Shown here piece by piece: positions 1 to 11,034 of a stretch of 64,000 nt of DNA (position 1 is its first letter; every line of letters starts with the position of its first letter). Source of the stretch: Tenodera sinensis (Eukaryota > Arthropoda > Insecta > Mantodea > Mantidae). Location: positions 56,930,971 through 56,994,970 of the forward strand of contig CM060972.1 of assembly GCA_030765045.1 (NCBI GenBank). Reading direction: 5' to 3'. The notes under the pieces are model-generated. The model was not told where the DNA came from and made no database searches. It was given only the letters and a program-made list of their open reading frames with translations. The position numbers and the translations under genes were made by a program.

Positions 1-3000
1 TCCAATTATGACACTGTCTGCTGACAGTGGTGCAATAGTATAGATGGCATCCTCAAGAAACTATAGACTTAGGTGTCTTGTGAAGCAGACTTTCTAACTA
101 GCACTCGGTGGTGCACCCTTATTTTATTTAAGGTGTTGTGACCAGCTGTAACTTTTGTTGACTGCATCTGCACGTATCATGAATTTAGTGTGAAGAGAGA
201 CACACAACACAAACGCAGTAGTCGAATAATATATCAGACCTGCACAGAATACCGAGAGTTTTGAGATTCTTGCATTTTCAGTACTGTCTTTCAAGTACTG
301 TAGTTCTGAAGAATCATGAAGCTCATTTTTCTGTAGCATTCACTTCATAAGAACCAAAATGCCAGGTGGCCAATCTGCTCCTATAATTTGGTTCTGTGCA
401 ACCTGCAGTTTCTAAACTACTTGCAAATACTGGTTTCCAGTTTGCATCTGGGTTAACAGAACAGTGCATTTTGGGTTGACACTATGAAAGGAGTAACAAT
501 GCAGGAGTTTAAATTCAGTGACATTAACTAGTAAACAAACAAAAAGATGACTAAATCTGTAGCATTAGCTCACAGGGCAAGCCATGTCAATAAAAGTTGA
601 TTTCCTTAGCAATATTTCTTTTATTATATAAAATCTCGGAAGAAACCAGAAAACATTTTTACTTTAAATCCCATATATTTTTCCCTAACTTTTGTTCTGC
701 ATTTCACAACATCCTTACATAATAACAGTATAATGAGCATTTTATCATTGCAATTGCATAACCAATCATTTAGATTCTAAGCTTTGTTCTGTGATATTAT
801 TTGCAGGGAGGTTTTAGGGGAAATCTGTCCAGTATACCCATTCATTCAGAAGAACCATGCTTAGATTGTTCTTCTAATGTGAGCGTCTCTCTCCAATTCT
901 GCACTGTATACCTCTTCTTTATCCTTTTATCATGATTAAAAGGCTCATTCTATTATCAGAGACCACTTTGTAGAACCAATTATTTTAATAGTTCAGTTGC
1001 ATTATAACAGCAGGCAATAATTTGATATTTTTGAAGGATTCGGCTACTGTTGCTAAGGTCTATTTTTGTTAAAACAAAGGACTGGAATACATGGCTGCCA
1101 TGTGGGCAAACAGAGAAATGTTAACCTAATGAACTTCTGGACATTGCATATCTCAAGAATGTTAAAAGGCATGGTGTTGTCAATACAAGCACATAGCTGC
1201 TTTAAATCCAAAACTATACTTCACTTCAGATAACTGGAACCTAATGAAGCGTAAAAAGCAGTGCAAGTGGCATAGGTCGTTCTCCAGAAAAGGGTCGCTT
1301 ATAGGTCCATACTAAAAGAGCATTAAAGTGTAAATGTAAATTTTGTTGTAGCTAGATTTTAATACAGCAATGGGCAGTGCATGACAAAAAAATTACAAAA
1401 TGCAATTCTGAGGATGGAATATCTCGAAAATCAGCTCCTTGTCATATTCAAATTATGGAGTGTGAGAATTCATTTTCCATCTAAAATTTCATAGTAGCTT
1501 GTGGGATACTGATTAGCACAAATTTCTTAGTAATCCTTTAACTTGCAGCAGTTTTTGTTAATAAAAATTATGCATAGCAATAAGGAGAGTCATGGTAGGG
1601 TTAAAGGTTTGTAAATTAATAGATTTGTGATCAATTTTCTATAGGTTCATTTAACAGCTTTGAAAAATTTAACTCAACAGTAACAATACGAACTCGCCAA
1701 CTTTTCTCATAAAAAGTTTAGATGGTTGGCGTTTGTCCAGATTTTTCCAATCCAGTTGTTACTGATATAGAGCTAACAATGGCTTCTTTTGAAAATTTTC
1801 TGTTGTAATAATAACCTAAATGGCAAGTCAATGAGCTTCCTTAGCCTGCCCTATCTACTACCTATGCTACCATTTGAACTAAAGCTTTTACCTTATCATT
1901 ATCTATCAATGCAATTTGTAATTTTGAGGTTATTGCTTTCCCTAATTATCTTTCTGGACATACGTTCCATCATTCAAGTATATTTAACAACGAATTACAA
2001 ATATTAAGTTCACACAAATTATATTACTCAGTACAGTAAACCATTTAAACAGCATATGATTTAATAATAAACGTACACATTGAAAATTTCTTAAACCTCA
2101 CGTTTACTGTTGCAAACTCTTTAGATGTTATGTGGCCATCATAGAAAATTTTAGGTTGGGATCTGGTTGAACTGCTGCAAATTTCTTTCAACATTTGGCT
2201 TACTATTTCAAAATTTAAGGTCAAAGAAAGCAAAAGCAGTTGAGAAATTGGCAGACAAATGTAGCCGATGTAGGACATTCATAAAGCACAAAATCAAGGA
2301 TGATTTGAGTGAAATACAGTAAACTTCCTGGATGTCCTGACCACCGGGTTATGATGAGGGCACAAGAGCAATTTGAGGTGAATCATCAAAGGCCTGTCCA
2401 GAGTCCTGTATGGATATTTTAGCAGACCAATAGCAAAGAGGTAGGGAAAGGCAACAGTTGAAATTTCAAGCTTGGAAAGAAAAATGTGCCCTCCAAGGTA
2501 TCTAGCTGAAAAAAAAGAAGTGATTATTATTACACTGGCCAAAACATACTTTTGTTACTTTAACTCTGCAGAAATGTATTTTGCATTGAAAATGAAACCA
2601 AAAAAAATGAAAGCATCCAAGAATCAGTTTTATCTGTGTTAGCATTTTTTAACTGCTGATAACAAAACATCAGAAATATATATAATAAATTAAACAATAT
2701 GCATGCTGAAAGCCTTAATGTTTCATGTATCCAAGTGAAAGTGCACCATTTCTGGAGGATTGTCCCTATGGTGAATGCAGAAGTTATTGACAACATACAT
2801 GAACAAGCATTCATTTTGCATTTATGTACAATCGTACTTGGCCATCTGACTAGGAAGTCACTTGGTATATAGCATTGTAATTACCAATGTGTTGCACCTA
2901 TAGAGAAATGGAAAATCACAATAATAAAAAATAATTGCACAGGACTTCCCTAGAGTTCTGTTCAAAGTACCTTGTCTTTAGTACGATCATAAATAAAATT

Positions 3001-3597
3001 TTGCTGGAGTATGAGCAGCATATTCCTGACAAAATTAATAACTGACATAATCAAAGCTCAACCAATGTTTATAATCTGCGATATTCAAGTATGTGGTGTT
3101 TGCAAAGGCTTTAAGGAAGTTTATTCCTCATATGGTGCTTTATGTTCACAATCCAGAAAGTGTATACTTTCAGGTTATAAACATTTAAATGCAAAAAACT
3201 TGTAAATGTGCAAAATAATATGACGTTAGTAGTCAAAGCCAGCTTGTGAGTTAAAAAAGTGATACACCACTTGTATACCAAAATATTTTAAAAATAATAT
3301 GCCATATTTGCCAATTTATATTCTTCATTACAAAATATGCAAGTAAATCCATTGCTCATCCACAATTTAGAAAATCTTTTATTGGAGTTGTTGGTGGAAG
3401 AAGAACTATTGTTGATAAAACTATTCTGCTCAGAGAATAGTGCAATTTATAGAATATAAATATATTTTGTGTAGCAGTATAAATAATATTCTAAGAATCA
3501 GATCACTTTTCATATGTGTAGGTCACATAGTTGTAAACAAAGGTGGCGATGAACAGTTAAAAGTGATAACATTATTTTGAGTCATTCATTTAATGTA
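1..3597. other. Intergenic, no gene recognised
   Basis: AT-rich DNA with only short open frames on both strands, none with a recognisable domain, splice pattern or family resemblance. I see no RNA gene or clear repeat here. Confidence 0.6.
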
Positions 3598-3732
3598 TGC
3601 TGGCCATGTAGCGCAGTTGGTAGAACACCTGCCTGCTGTACAAGGGGTCCCGGGTTCGATTCCCAGCAGGGGATAGGGATTTTTCTCCAGCCAGGATTAT
3701 TCCTCATCCTTCCCTGAGTCTGGAAGTATAAT
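3598..3732 (+). repeat. tRNA-derived SINE (tRNA-Ala-like head)
   Basis: The head carries both RNA polymerase III internal promoter boxes: a box A reading TAGCGCAGTTGG near 3608 and a perfect box B GGTTCGATTCC near 3652. The order and spacing are like a tRNA, closest by eye to tRNA-Ala, but the 3' acceptor half is replaced by a SINE body that starts with a run of T (GGGATTTTTCTCC). It is therefore a SINE rather than a working tRNA gene. It abuts the next SINE directly. Confidence 0.75.
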
Positions 3733-4055
3733 GGTGGCGCCATGGCTGAGTGGTTAGACCGCTCGCCTACCGTGTGGTATTCGTGGTGGATGAAGCGGTG
3801 TCTGGGCAGGTTTTCTCCAGGTTCTCCAGTTTCCCCCACCATTCATTCCACCAATAGCTCCATTATCACCCTTCCAATCATCCATTTTGCCTGCATTTCA
3901 TATCATCCTCTTCCTCACTATCATACCTGGTGCTAGGCTGACTACCTGCTTCCAGGTCTTCACTTTGTCTGGTCCAGAGGTCCCTCTGTTCCCTGACAGG
4001 CGTCTGACCCTAGGCTGGCTTGTAGTCCTACATAAGGGGAGGGTAATGAGGGAAA
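3733..4055 (+). repeat. SINE family A, copy 1 (box B region missing)
   Basis: The head GGCGCCATGGCTGAGTGG...TTAGACCGCTCGCCTACC is shared with copies at 21200-21547, 33547-33901 and 63370-63610. The body (ATTCATTCCACCA, then TCATACCTGGTGCTAGGCTGAC) matches the first two of these. The head looks tRNA-Ser/Leu-like. In this copy the sequence passes from CGCCTACC straight to GTGTGGTATTCGTGG, so box B is deleted. It is probably transcriptionally dead. Confidence 0.75.
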
Positions 4056-4299
4056 GAAGGAAAAAAAGTTATGAAAGAAGTCTGTTACTTATGTTCTTGG
4101 TTTCCCATATAATTGTTAGACATTGGATGTTCAAACAAATGGCTAGACTGTTTCTGTAAGAGAAAACAAAAATTACAGATCTTTATATTTTATAAAAACT
4201 GAAAGCTCTTCATAAGATCAAGTGCCTTATAATAGTTGTTAGTCCCAATTATTCAATATTGCTGAAAAATACCTAATTCAATATAAAGCTTACAACTGA

Positions 4300-4392
4300 A
4301 AGTTATTTCCGGGCTGTTAACAGAGTGCTCTGCCAGAGATAGATATTGCAGATGTTTCGTCCACTACTATGATGGACATCTTCAGGGGTATG
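4300..4392 (-). repeat. Penelope-type terminal fragment with hammerhead-like motif (site A)
   Basis: On the minus strand, 4385 to 4351 reads CTGAAGA, an extra T, a 5-bp stem GTCCA/TGGAC around a 9-base loop, GAAA, then CATC. It is followed by sequence ending in AACAGCCCGGAAATAAC. The same tail follows the motif at 25677 and recurs at 7275. The core resembles a hammerhead ribozyme (CUGANGA...GAAA) except for the extra base. The link to Penelope-like elements is inferred from coding copies at 54.7-56.9 kb. Confidence 0.55.
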
Positions 4393-7270
4393 GCCAAAGT
4401 TTCCTCGGAAGATTTTGTTGCATCTGATGCATTGGCTCTCTGTCATTCAATAGCGAGATCAAAGTCTCTACATCTGTTTATAATGGGCAGTCAATGCATC
4501 AGCTGCAATAAAACCTTGTTTTATTGGGTCTGGCCATGAAAGTATGCTTTTTCAATATAAAGTTTAATTGATTTGTTTTTATTCATTTGTCATTTTATTA
4601 TTAAATCTCCTTCCCTCCTTTTGCGTAGAGAAGTTTCAACCTGCACAGTGATATAAAATAATGTTAAAACATAAATGAGAAAAGTCTGATTACATTTCAC
4701 TTATGATGGAAAAATGCCATTTTATATATTATGCCAAACATTCACATATGTAAGAATAATCCACATTCATGAATTAAGTAATTATATGACTCATCACTGT
4801 CAAAGACTGTGGAGTTCTAGAAGGATGGGTCTCTGCTATAGATCCACTATTTGAACCTCATATTGAACAATCTGATATAAGTTGTGAATAAGCACAGTTT
4901 GAAAGTTAAAGCATTCACTACAAGTGCTGGAGGTTATTGATTTGAGCTCAGTAGCCTCAGATTATGTTTTAAATACACCAATATAAAATTTAGAAACTAC
5001 ATTCAGTTTATTTCTTTACTTTTGGATTTTCGACAAAGTATTATTGGTATAAATTAAAAATATTTCAGTTGGAATTATTTGTTACGTTAATAGGAGTATG
5101 CTTATGGACAAACCTTAATGCTCTTTATTATCAGAATGAAACAGTCATGTAGTGTTATTAAATTGCACATACAACACACATTGAGGTAAAGTCATTAAAG
5201 TCGAGGTTCATCCAGAAATATATCAGATAATTTTCTCTCATATTGCTCTTTCTAAAAGGGAAAGAAATGTTTCTCTGCCTTCGAAGAGACTCACAAAAGT
5301 AAAAGATTTACTTGAGCAAGTTACAAGAGCTTGCAGTAATGTATCTACTGTGCAGCTAATTATGAGCAAAGTGACCTAGCATTTTTCTTCTTCCACCAAA
5401 GTAGTATTAGGTGTTATGCCCATTCTGTGATTATAAAAACTGGTATTTCCATGGGCTGAAAGGTCTTCCTAGATCTCTTTTACCTTGAGGTTTGAAGTGT
5501 TATATTATCTTTGGTAAACAGGAATTTGACATTCTTTGGATATATTACAGCCATTTAATTTGATAATTTTGTATATCCTCACCAATTTCTCTACAATTCC
5601 ACTGCGTCCTAATCTCTTTGCTTCTCTATCTATCTCTTAGCAATACTCCAGTTAATAAACGAAGAAACCTCGTTTGTGAGTTGTTAATTCTAGCTTTATC
5701 TCTTGCTCTAAGTGACATTATTCACTACTCAAAACATTACAAGACGTGAAAACCTAGCATTTTTAATACCGGCAACATAAGCAAAAGTGAACTCTCCCCC
5801 CCCCCCCCCTTAATGTGTTTGTATTTATGTGTGATTATTTTAGTTTATTTCTGTTTATTTTAGTGCATGAATGAAATGGTGCCATAACTCACTCACTCAC
5901 TCACTCTCTCTCTCTCTCATGTCTCTGAAATATTTTGCATTTAAGGATAGAACTTAGTAGTTTGTGCTTATGAACAAACAGATTTGAAACCTTCACCATG
6001 GATGCCTAAAATTACTAGTTTTTCTGAATTAGAAACAAATTTATTAAAATTGAACATGTTTTAGGTGGCCAACAATCTGATGTCTAAGGAATATATATGT
6101 TATATAAAGGTTTTCAAGCATTTAATTATTTTGTACAAATCTACATTGTACTTATGCCATTACAACATTGAATAGTATTTATTTAGTTAAAGCCCTCATA
6201 AGCAGAACAAAAGAGAGAATTGATGTTTTTAAAAGAAATTTTCTTCTTTCACTTTCCCCTCCCTAAAAGGGAAGAATATGGCAAAGAAAGATTTTCTAAT
6301 TGTTGATGAGTATCAACCATTCCATGTGTGCACAAGCTTTTATGAAATATGCTCATTAAAACAGTATTTTAACAAAAGTTAATGTTTTATACTAATAAAA
6401 TTTGTGTAAATAAGAAATAAAAGTTATACAATAAGACCTAAGACTGTTATTTCACACTGGTTTGCTGTGTAACCATCAAATAATTAAGTTACATGTATGA
6501 ATTCTCCTGAAGAACCCATTGCAATTATGCCCTTAGCTAGCTTAAAATCTGGAGCCATGATGACAGGGAAATACTGTGACAAATGACAAGACTGGTTACC
6601 TTTTTATATCCTCTCATTTCCTCTAGAACTGAATCACAGTTCACAGCTTCCTGTTGTATCGTAATTCAATTTGTGACCCAGTAACCCAAAACTGTTTTAT
6701 CCTTGATACAACTGCACTTTCACACTCGACTCTCACAATAAAAATTTACTCTCATTTGGTATGACTCATTTATATAGCCCAGGCGAATTACACCCAAATT
6801 TTTTGGAAATCGATGTTTCTCAAAATTCTCGGAAACAAACCCCTATAGTCTGAATGCTTCTAGAAAATGTGCTACCATATTTATCCTAAGCCACCTCCTG
6901 TCGAGTGCTGTGTAGCGCCGTGGTAGTTTGAAATAGCTAACCTTGAACATCTTTAAGGCGCACCGCAACAGTACATATGAAAGAATACCACAGAATCAAG
7001 GTGATCTTCATAATGTTAGATTTATCAACACTTTTATTTCAATTTTCCCTACACTGTATAATTAATCCTCACAAGTTCAACATAGTAAAAACCCGTTCTT
7101 AACTAATTTCTTCCCATAATATTTTTGGCCTTCCTCTTTTGCACGGTATGTTGATTAATACGGTAGGTATCACCAGCTGGATGTGCAGTAGACTTCCAGG
7201 CTGATGACATCAGCTGGTGTAGGGATCACTAGTCGGCTAGCTACTTGTCTGATTCAAACATATAATCTGT
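4393..7270. other. Intergenic, no gene recognised
   Basis: AT-rich DNA without a supportable gene. It contains the low-complexity tract at 5798-5920 and otherwise nothing I can name. Confidence 0.6.
5798..5920. repeat. Low-complexity tract: poly-C, then (ACTC)n/(TC)n
   Basis: A homopolymer run of C (about 5797-5810) is followed some 75 bases later by ACTC units running into TC units (about 5888-5919). These are simple sequence repeats. Confidence 0.85.
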
Positions 7271-7274
7271 GTAA

Positions 7275-7375
7275 CTAGGAGTTATTTCCGGGCTGTTATG
7301 CTGTGGTCTGCTGGAGTTTGAGTACCCAGATGTTATATTGACTCTGGCTGTGAAAGCCTACACTCTCTCATATAA
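7275..7375 (-). repeat. Fragment of the site-A/C Penelope-type tail
   Basis: The sequence TTATTTCCGGGCTGTTATGC and the following TGTGGTCTGCTGGAGT match, in reverse orientation, the tail downstream of the motif at 25677 and the flank of the motif at 4351. The motif itself is not preserved beyond a trace (CCAGATGTTATA). Confidence 0.4.
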
Positions 7376-7559
7376 TCTGTGGATTTAAATGACAATATTT
7401 AAGAGATAAGCAATAGTACAAGTTTCCTGCAAGTGATGTGTGTAATCAGTAAGAAATTAAAAGATACCTTACACCTGTACAGTTGCTTCCTGCATCAACA
7501 CTGGTTGGAAAGTCACACCATCAGGTATTTTGTATCATAGATTCCCCAAAAATGTTAAG

Positions 7560-8520
7560 CTAAGAAAAATGGGTTCAGTTATGTACAATGGGGCGATCAT
7601 TTTTCTCCAGGTAATTCCCGCATTTGTCCCAAACATTTTGAAAGGAAGATTATGAAAGAGACTTCAAAGCAGAGCTCTTCAAGCTTGCTGCTAAAAGAAT
7701 ATTAAAAAGCAATGCTGTGCCACATTAAAATTTAAATTTATCTAGTCATTTATATCGGGAAGTTAACAGTCCTAGGAAAAGAAGCAAAAACGGCTTCAAA
7801 ACAGAGATGCAAAGAAAATAGTAAATTCTCTGTTAAAAGAAACAAACAGCAATTCAGAAGTAAGTACAGAAAATATCTCTGAGAATCCTGTTACATCTCC
7901 CTTGTCATTTAACACTGCATCTACAAATACAGATGACATTAAATCTGAACTCGAAGCACTTAGAAATCAAAAGTTTAAGATTGGAACAGAAAATAATACT
8001 TTTGGAAAATGAATTGCAAAAAGCACAGTTGGAAATGTATACGTTAAGAAGTACTGAATGTGCATTCCAGCAAATGTTCTCATTTTGTCAGTAGCAAGTT
8101 TTACTGACAGGGAAATTTAAAACTTGGGACCCTAATGACATTTCAAAGGCAATCACTTTGAGATGTAAGAAAGCATATGAGTATGTGAGAGAGTGCTTTA
8201 AATATCCTCCACCAAATGCTATAACCATCAAAACATGCTTGATTCAATTCAGGAATCATTAAATTAAGTTTGTGCATATTGCAACATAAAGCAAGTTCTG
8301 CTAGCAAGTTTGAGAAGGACCTTGTGCTGAGCTTTGATGAGATGAAAGTGAAATCCGATTTTTGTTATGACAACACAGAGGACACAATTCGAGGTCCGCA
8401 CAATTATCTGCATTTACTAGTTCTACGCAGCTTAGCAGGAAAGTGGAAACAACCAATATACTACAATTTTGATGAGGCAGTGACAAAAGAATTGCTAACA
8501 GACATTGTTCAAATGATTAG
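7560..8520 (+). pseudogene. P-element/THAP9-like transposase relic
   Basis: The region is broken by stops and frame changes, but successive pieces look like a P-type transposase. First comes a short piece like the end of a THAP zinc domain (CPKHFE near 7625). Next is a Lys/Glu-rich stretch compatible with a coiled coil. Then comes LTGKFKTWDPNDISKAITL near 8107, the conserved start of the P-element transposase domain. Finally an open stretch from about 8270 to 8520 reads FEKDLVLSFDEMKVK and then RGPHNYLHLLVLRSLAGKW, the start of the catalytic region with the SFDEMKVK acidic motif. The reading ends abruptly where a reverse-oriented Penelope-type fragment begins. No terminal repeats were found. 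It is inactive; the family is fairly sure and the exact limits are not. Confidence 0.7.
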
Positions 8521-8620
8521 AAGAATATGCTTCTGGGCTGAGAGGCCGTGGTCCACTGGCCTCCTTCATTCTCCCAGACGTTTCGTTTGCAGCTATGGTA
8601 AGCATCATCACTGGCGATGA
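8521..8620 (-). repeat. Penelope-type terminal fragment, decayed motif (site B)
   Basis: On the minus strand TGATGATGC...GCAAAC, GAAA, CGTC (8614 to 8577) is followed by TGGGAGAATGAAGGAGGCC and AGTGGACCACGG. The same tail (GGGAAGAAGAAGGAGCCCAG, TAGACCA) follows the motif in the foldback at 60061-60232. The internal stem is decayed. It truncates the P-type transposase relic to its left. Confidence 0.45.
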
Positions 8621-8775
8621 TTTCCATCAGGATAGCTACTCCATTGGCAACACGAGGCTGAGTGAACCCTGGACCAGACTTCTCAGTGGGAAAAAATCCC
8701 CACGCCGGTGTCGGGGATCGAACTTCCTGCAGTATGGGCCCTCCCCTAGTATTTGCCATTGCATATTATCGGGTA
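8621..8775 (-). repeat. SINE family E fragment
   Basis: On the minus strand a box B-like GTTCGATCCCC is followed by a GGGGATTTTTTCCCACTG body, GTCTGGTCCAGGGTTCACTC and GTTGCCAATGGAGTAGC. This matches the body of the SINE at 45170-45475 (GTCTGGTCTGGGTGCACTC, ATGCCAATTGAGTAGC). The tRNA-like head is incomplete. Confidence 0.55.
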
Positions 8776-8899
8776 CTACATATAATGCGATAGTACACCA
8801 AGCCTGTACAAGAGTTATGGAAAGCAAAATGACACTGCTGTGTTCTAATATTGAGTCATTCCATGTCAACTCGAACACTTGTGATAATGTAAGGGCTAC

Positions 8900-9335
8900 C
8901 ACCCTCTAGGAGGCAGAGATGAATGAGAGAACCGAAGGGGTGCTATCAGACTTGCAACTAGACGGGCACACCACAGACGCGTGGAAGTCCCTAACCTGTG
9001 CTAAGATGTTTTCATCCCGGCGTAAGGCCCCGCCAAGCAGCCAGCATCACTTCGTGAGTCCGGAGCAGTATCGTACGAAGCGTCCCACCCCCTCTACGGA
9101 GGACAAGGGCCACCAGATGCCACCCAGCGGCGAGAACAGCAGTTACCATGTGTAATCATCCATGGCATATGCTCGACACTGCCCACACTACATGCCTGGA
9201 ACTGTGCCACCTGAAAGATAGAGAAATGGAATGAAAGGAAATGATGAAAAGGAAACCGTGGAGGACGCAGCGGCCGGGCAATGAGGGTAACTTCTGCATA
9301 GAGGAGACGACCTTATGTTTAATCATGACTGATTT
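8900..9335 (+). repeat. GC-rich repeat ending in a SINE family E 3' tail
   Basis: This stretch is clearly richer in GC than its surroundings. Its end (GGAGGACGCAGCGGCCGGGC, AATGAGGGTAAC, GCATAGAGGAGACG) matches the 3' end of the SINE at 45170-45475 (GGAGGACGCAGTGGCTGGGC...TATAGGGGAGATG). Short open frames within it have no recognisable product. It was probably moved together with, or next to, the reversed SINE E piece. Confidence 0.45.
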
Positions 9336-10000
9336 GGTTCAACGTAGTTACAACTACTATTTTAAACCAATTCAGATTAGTTAACCACAGAGTTAAAAAT
9401 AAAAAGTTAAGACTAGTTTAAAGGTGTAAACTTATCTCCCGATTTTAAAGTTTTTGATAGTTGCTGCTTGAAAATTTCAAAACTACCAAAGGAACAAACC
9501 ACAACCCAGTTATGTGTGCCTAGTGCTAGAGAAGTTCGGTTGAAGAACATGAAGATCCACATAGTAAGTTATTTAATTTCTCTGTACTTATTTTGAATCC
9601 CTAAATTAATTTTTTCTAGGATATTATCAAACTGCGTTTTAAATTTTTTCCCGGTATTTTAGTGTAGGAGGTTAGCAGTGTTAATGACTTTGTGAAAATA
9701 GCAAATATTAAACTAATTACTTTTTTGTATAACGTGTCAATGAAAAATATATTTCAATATTCAACATGAGCCAAAGATCATATTTATCTGAAGGATAATA
9801 CCAGATATATTTATATTTAAGTAGAACGGTGTGCTTAAAATATCCGAAATTTTATTTACCAAAATAATTAAATCGGACTAAAAAAATACGTGTAGCATTT
9901 TTTCATTCACAGAAATGTACCTAAATTTAATATCAATGGCATCGGACATGTGAAGGTCAAAGCTGGGTGATGCTTGAGCTCCGCGGCCAAGGTTTTAGGA
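9336..10000. other. Intergenic, nothing recognised
   Basis: AT-rich spacer between the SINE E tail and the hAT element, with no supportable feature except the presumed 8-bp hAT target duplicate at its right end (9993-10000). Confidence 0.5.
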
Positions 10001-11034
10001 CAGGGGAAGACAACTCAGGGCCGTGTGACTTACTTAAACGAAGAGCCAGCTTGTTACGTTCGTGTGACGTCAGGCGAGAGCGGTGTATTGCTATTCTACC
10101 TAGATCAGTAGCGCTACTTGCACGAAACTGAATGAATATGAAAACACTCTTCAGCCTAGTCTGAGGGTGCTTATTTGTTGTGTGAGTGATCTTAACGGCG
10201 TTAGTGCGAATTTTGTCTTTTTGTTGACGTTGTGTAGTGTTGTGTGTAGTGGTTTGTGTTCAGTTCCCCGAGTTTCACACCAGTTTGAGATCAGGCTTCA
10301 AGATGTAGAAACATTGTCAACTGCGATTCAGATCTTTGCGACCCCGTATTCATTGGATGTTAACAATGTTTCTAGCAGGTAGCACATTGCATTGATAAAT
10401 TTACAGTGCGACGATTTGCTGAAGGACAAATATAAACACAAGGAAGACTTGGCTGATTTTTATAAGAATGTTCCTCAAACCAGATTTCTGAGGTTGTATG
10501 CCCTTGTTGCACGGCTATTATGTATGTTTGGTTCTACGTATGTGTGCGTACAATTCTTTTCTGTTATGAACCTTTCTAAGTCAAAATCCCGAAGCACATT
10601 GTCAGATCACAATCTAACATACAGTCTTCGGTTACAAATGTGCCGTACATTACGCCCTAACATTGACAAACTAGTTAAAGAAAAGCGAAACGGCAAATGT
10701 CGGGAAATGTCCCCCTAACTGTTCTGTATAGCTCTCCTCTAGCTGAGGCAAAATAGTTATAATTTCTGTTCTATTTGCGTTATAACATGACTGTTCACAT
10801 AAACTAGAGTTTAAATATATGGCATAAAGCCGAAATGTAATTATTTATAATCTGTGACAATTCCGTAATTGAAACAGCATTAAAATTACGATGTCCCGTC
10901 TTCTCCGCTGTGACGTCACACGTTCAACTGCGAGGCTTACGTGAAACTCCGCGCAAGCTCGTTCAACTGGCTTTGAGTGGGAACATGTGAGCTTAGTGAG
11001 CTGACGTCACAGCAGCGATACCTGTCTTCCCCTA
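10001..11034 (+). mobile_element. hAT element, internally deleted, TIRs visible
   Basis: The left end CAGGGGAAGACA (10001-10012) and the right end TGTCTTCCCCTA (11023-11034) are inverted repeats matching at 11 of 12 positions; hAT ends typically start with CAGGG. They are flanked by TTTTAGGA and TTTTAGAA, an 8-bp target duplication with one mismatch, which is the hAT length. At 1.03 kb the element is far shorter than an autonomous hAT (2.5 kb or more) and keeps only the transposase C-terminus. Confidence 0.75.
10260..10718 (+). pseudogene. hAT transposase C-terminal (dimerisation) remnant
   Basis: The open stretch at 10392-10718 encodes 108 residues that resemble the C-terminal dimerisation domain of hAT transposases of the GTF2IRD2/ZBED-related type. 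The landmarks are MINLQCDDLLKDKY, FGSTYVCVQFFSVMNLSKSK (usual form FGSTY.CE..FS.M...KSK), LSDHNLTYSLRL and PNIDKLVKEK. The stretch from 10282 (FEIRLQDVETLSTAIQIFAT) belongs just upstream in the same family, separated by a stop. The RNase H-like catalytic core and zinc finger are missing, so it cannot move itself. Confidence 0.7.

Noticed and set aside
2045..2814. Three successive minus-strand open frames of 77-84 residues
   Set aside because: Low-complexity translation, no shared frame, no domain and no splice signals linking them; expected by chance in AT-rich DNA.
3605..3672. Possible functional tRNA-Ala gene
   Set aside because: Both promoter boxes are present, but the acceptor stem cannot close and a SINE body follows directly.
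3582..4159. Open frames overlapping the SINEs at 3.6-4.1 kb
   Set aside because: They run through the SINE heads and bodies in several frames and recur at other SINE A copies, so they are repeat shadows.
5888..5919. ACTC/TC units as a CRISPR-like or regulatory array
   Set aside because: A plain microsatellite with no spacers; CRISPR arrays are not expected in nuclear insect DNA.
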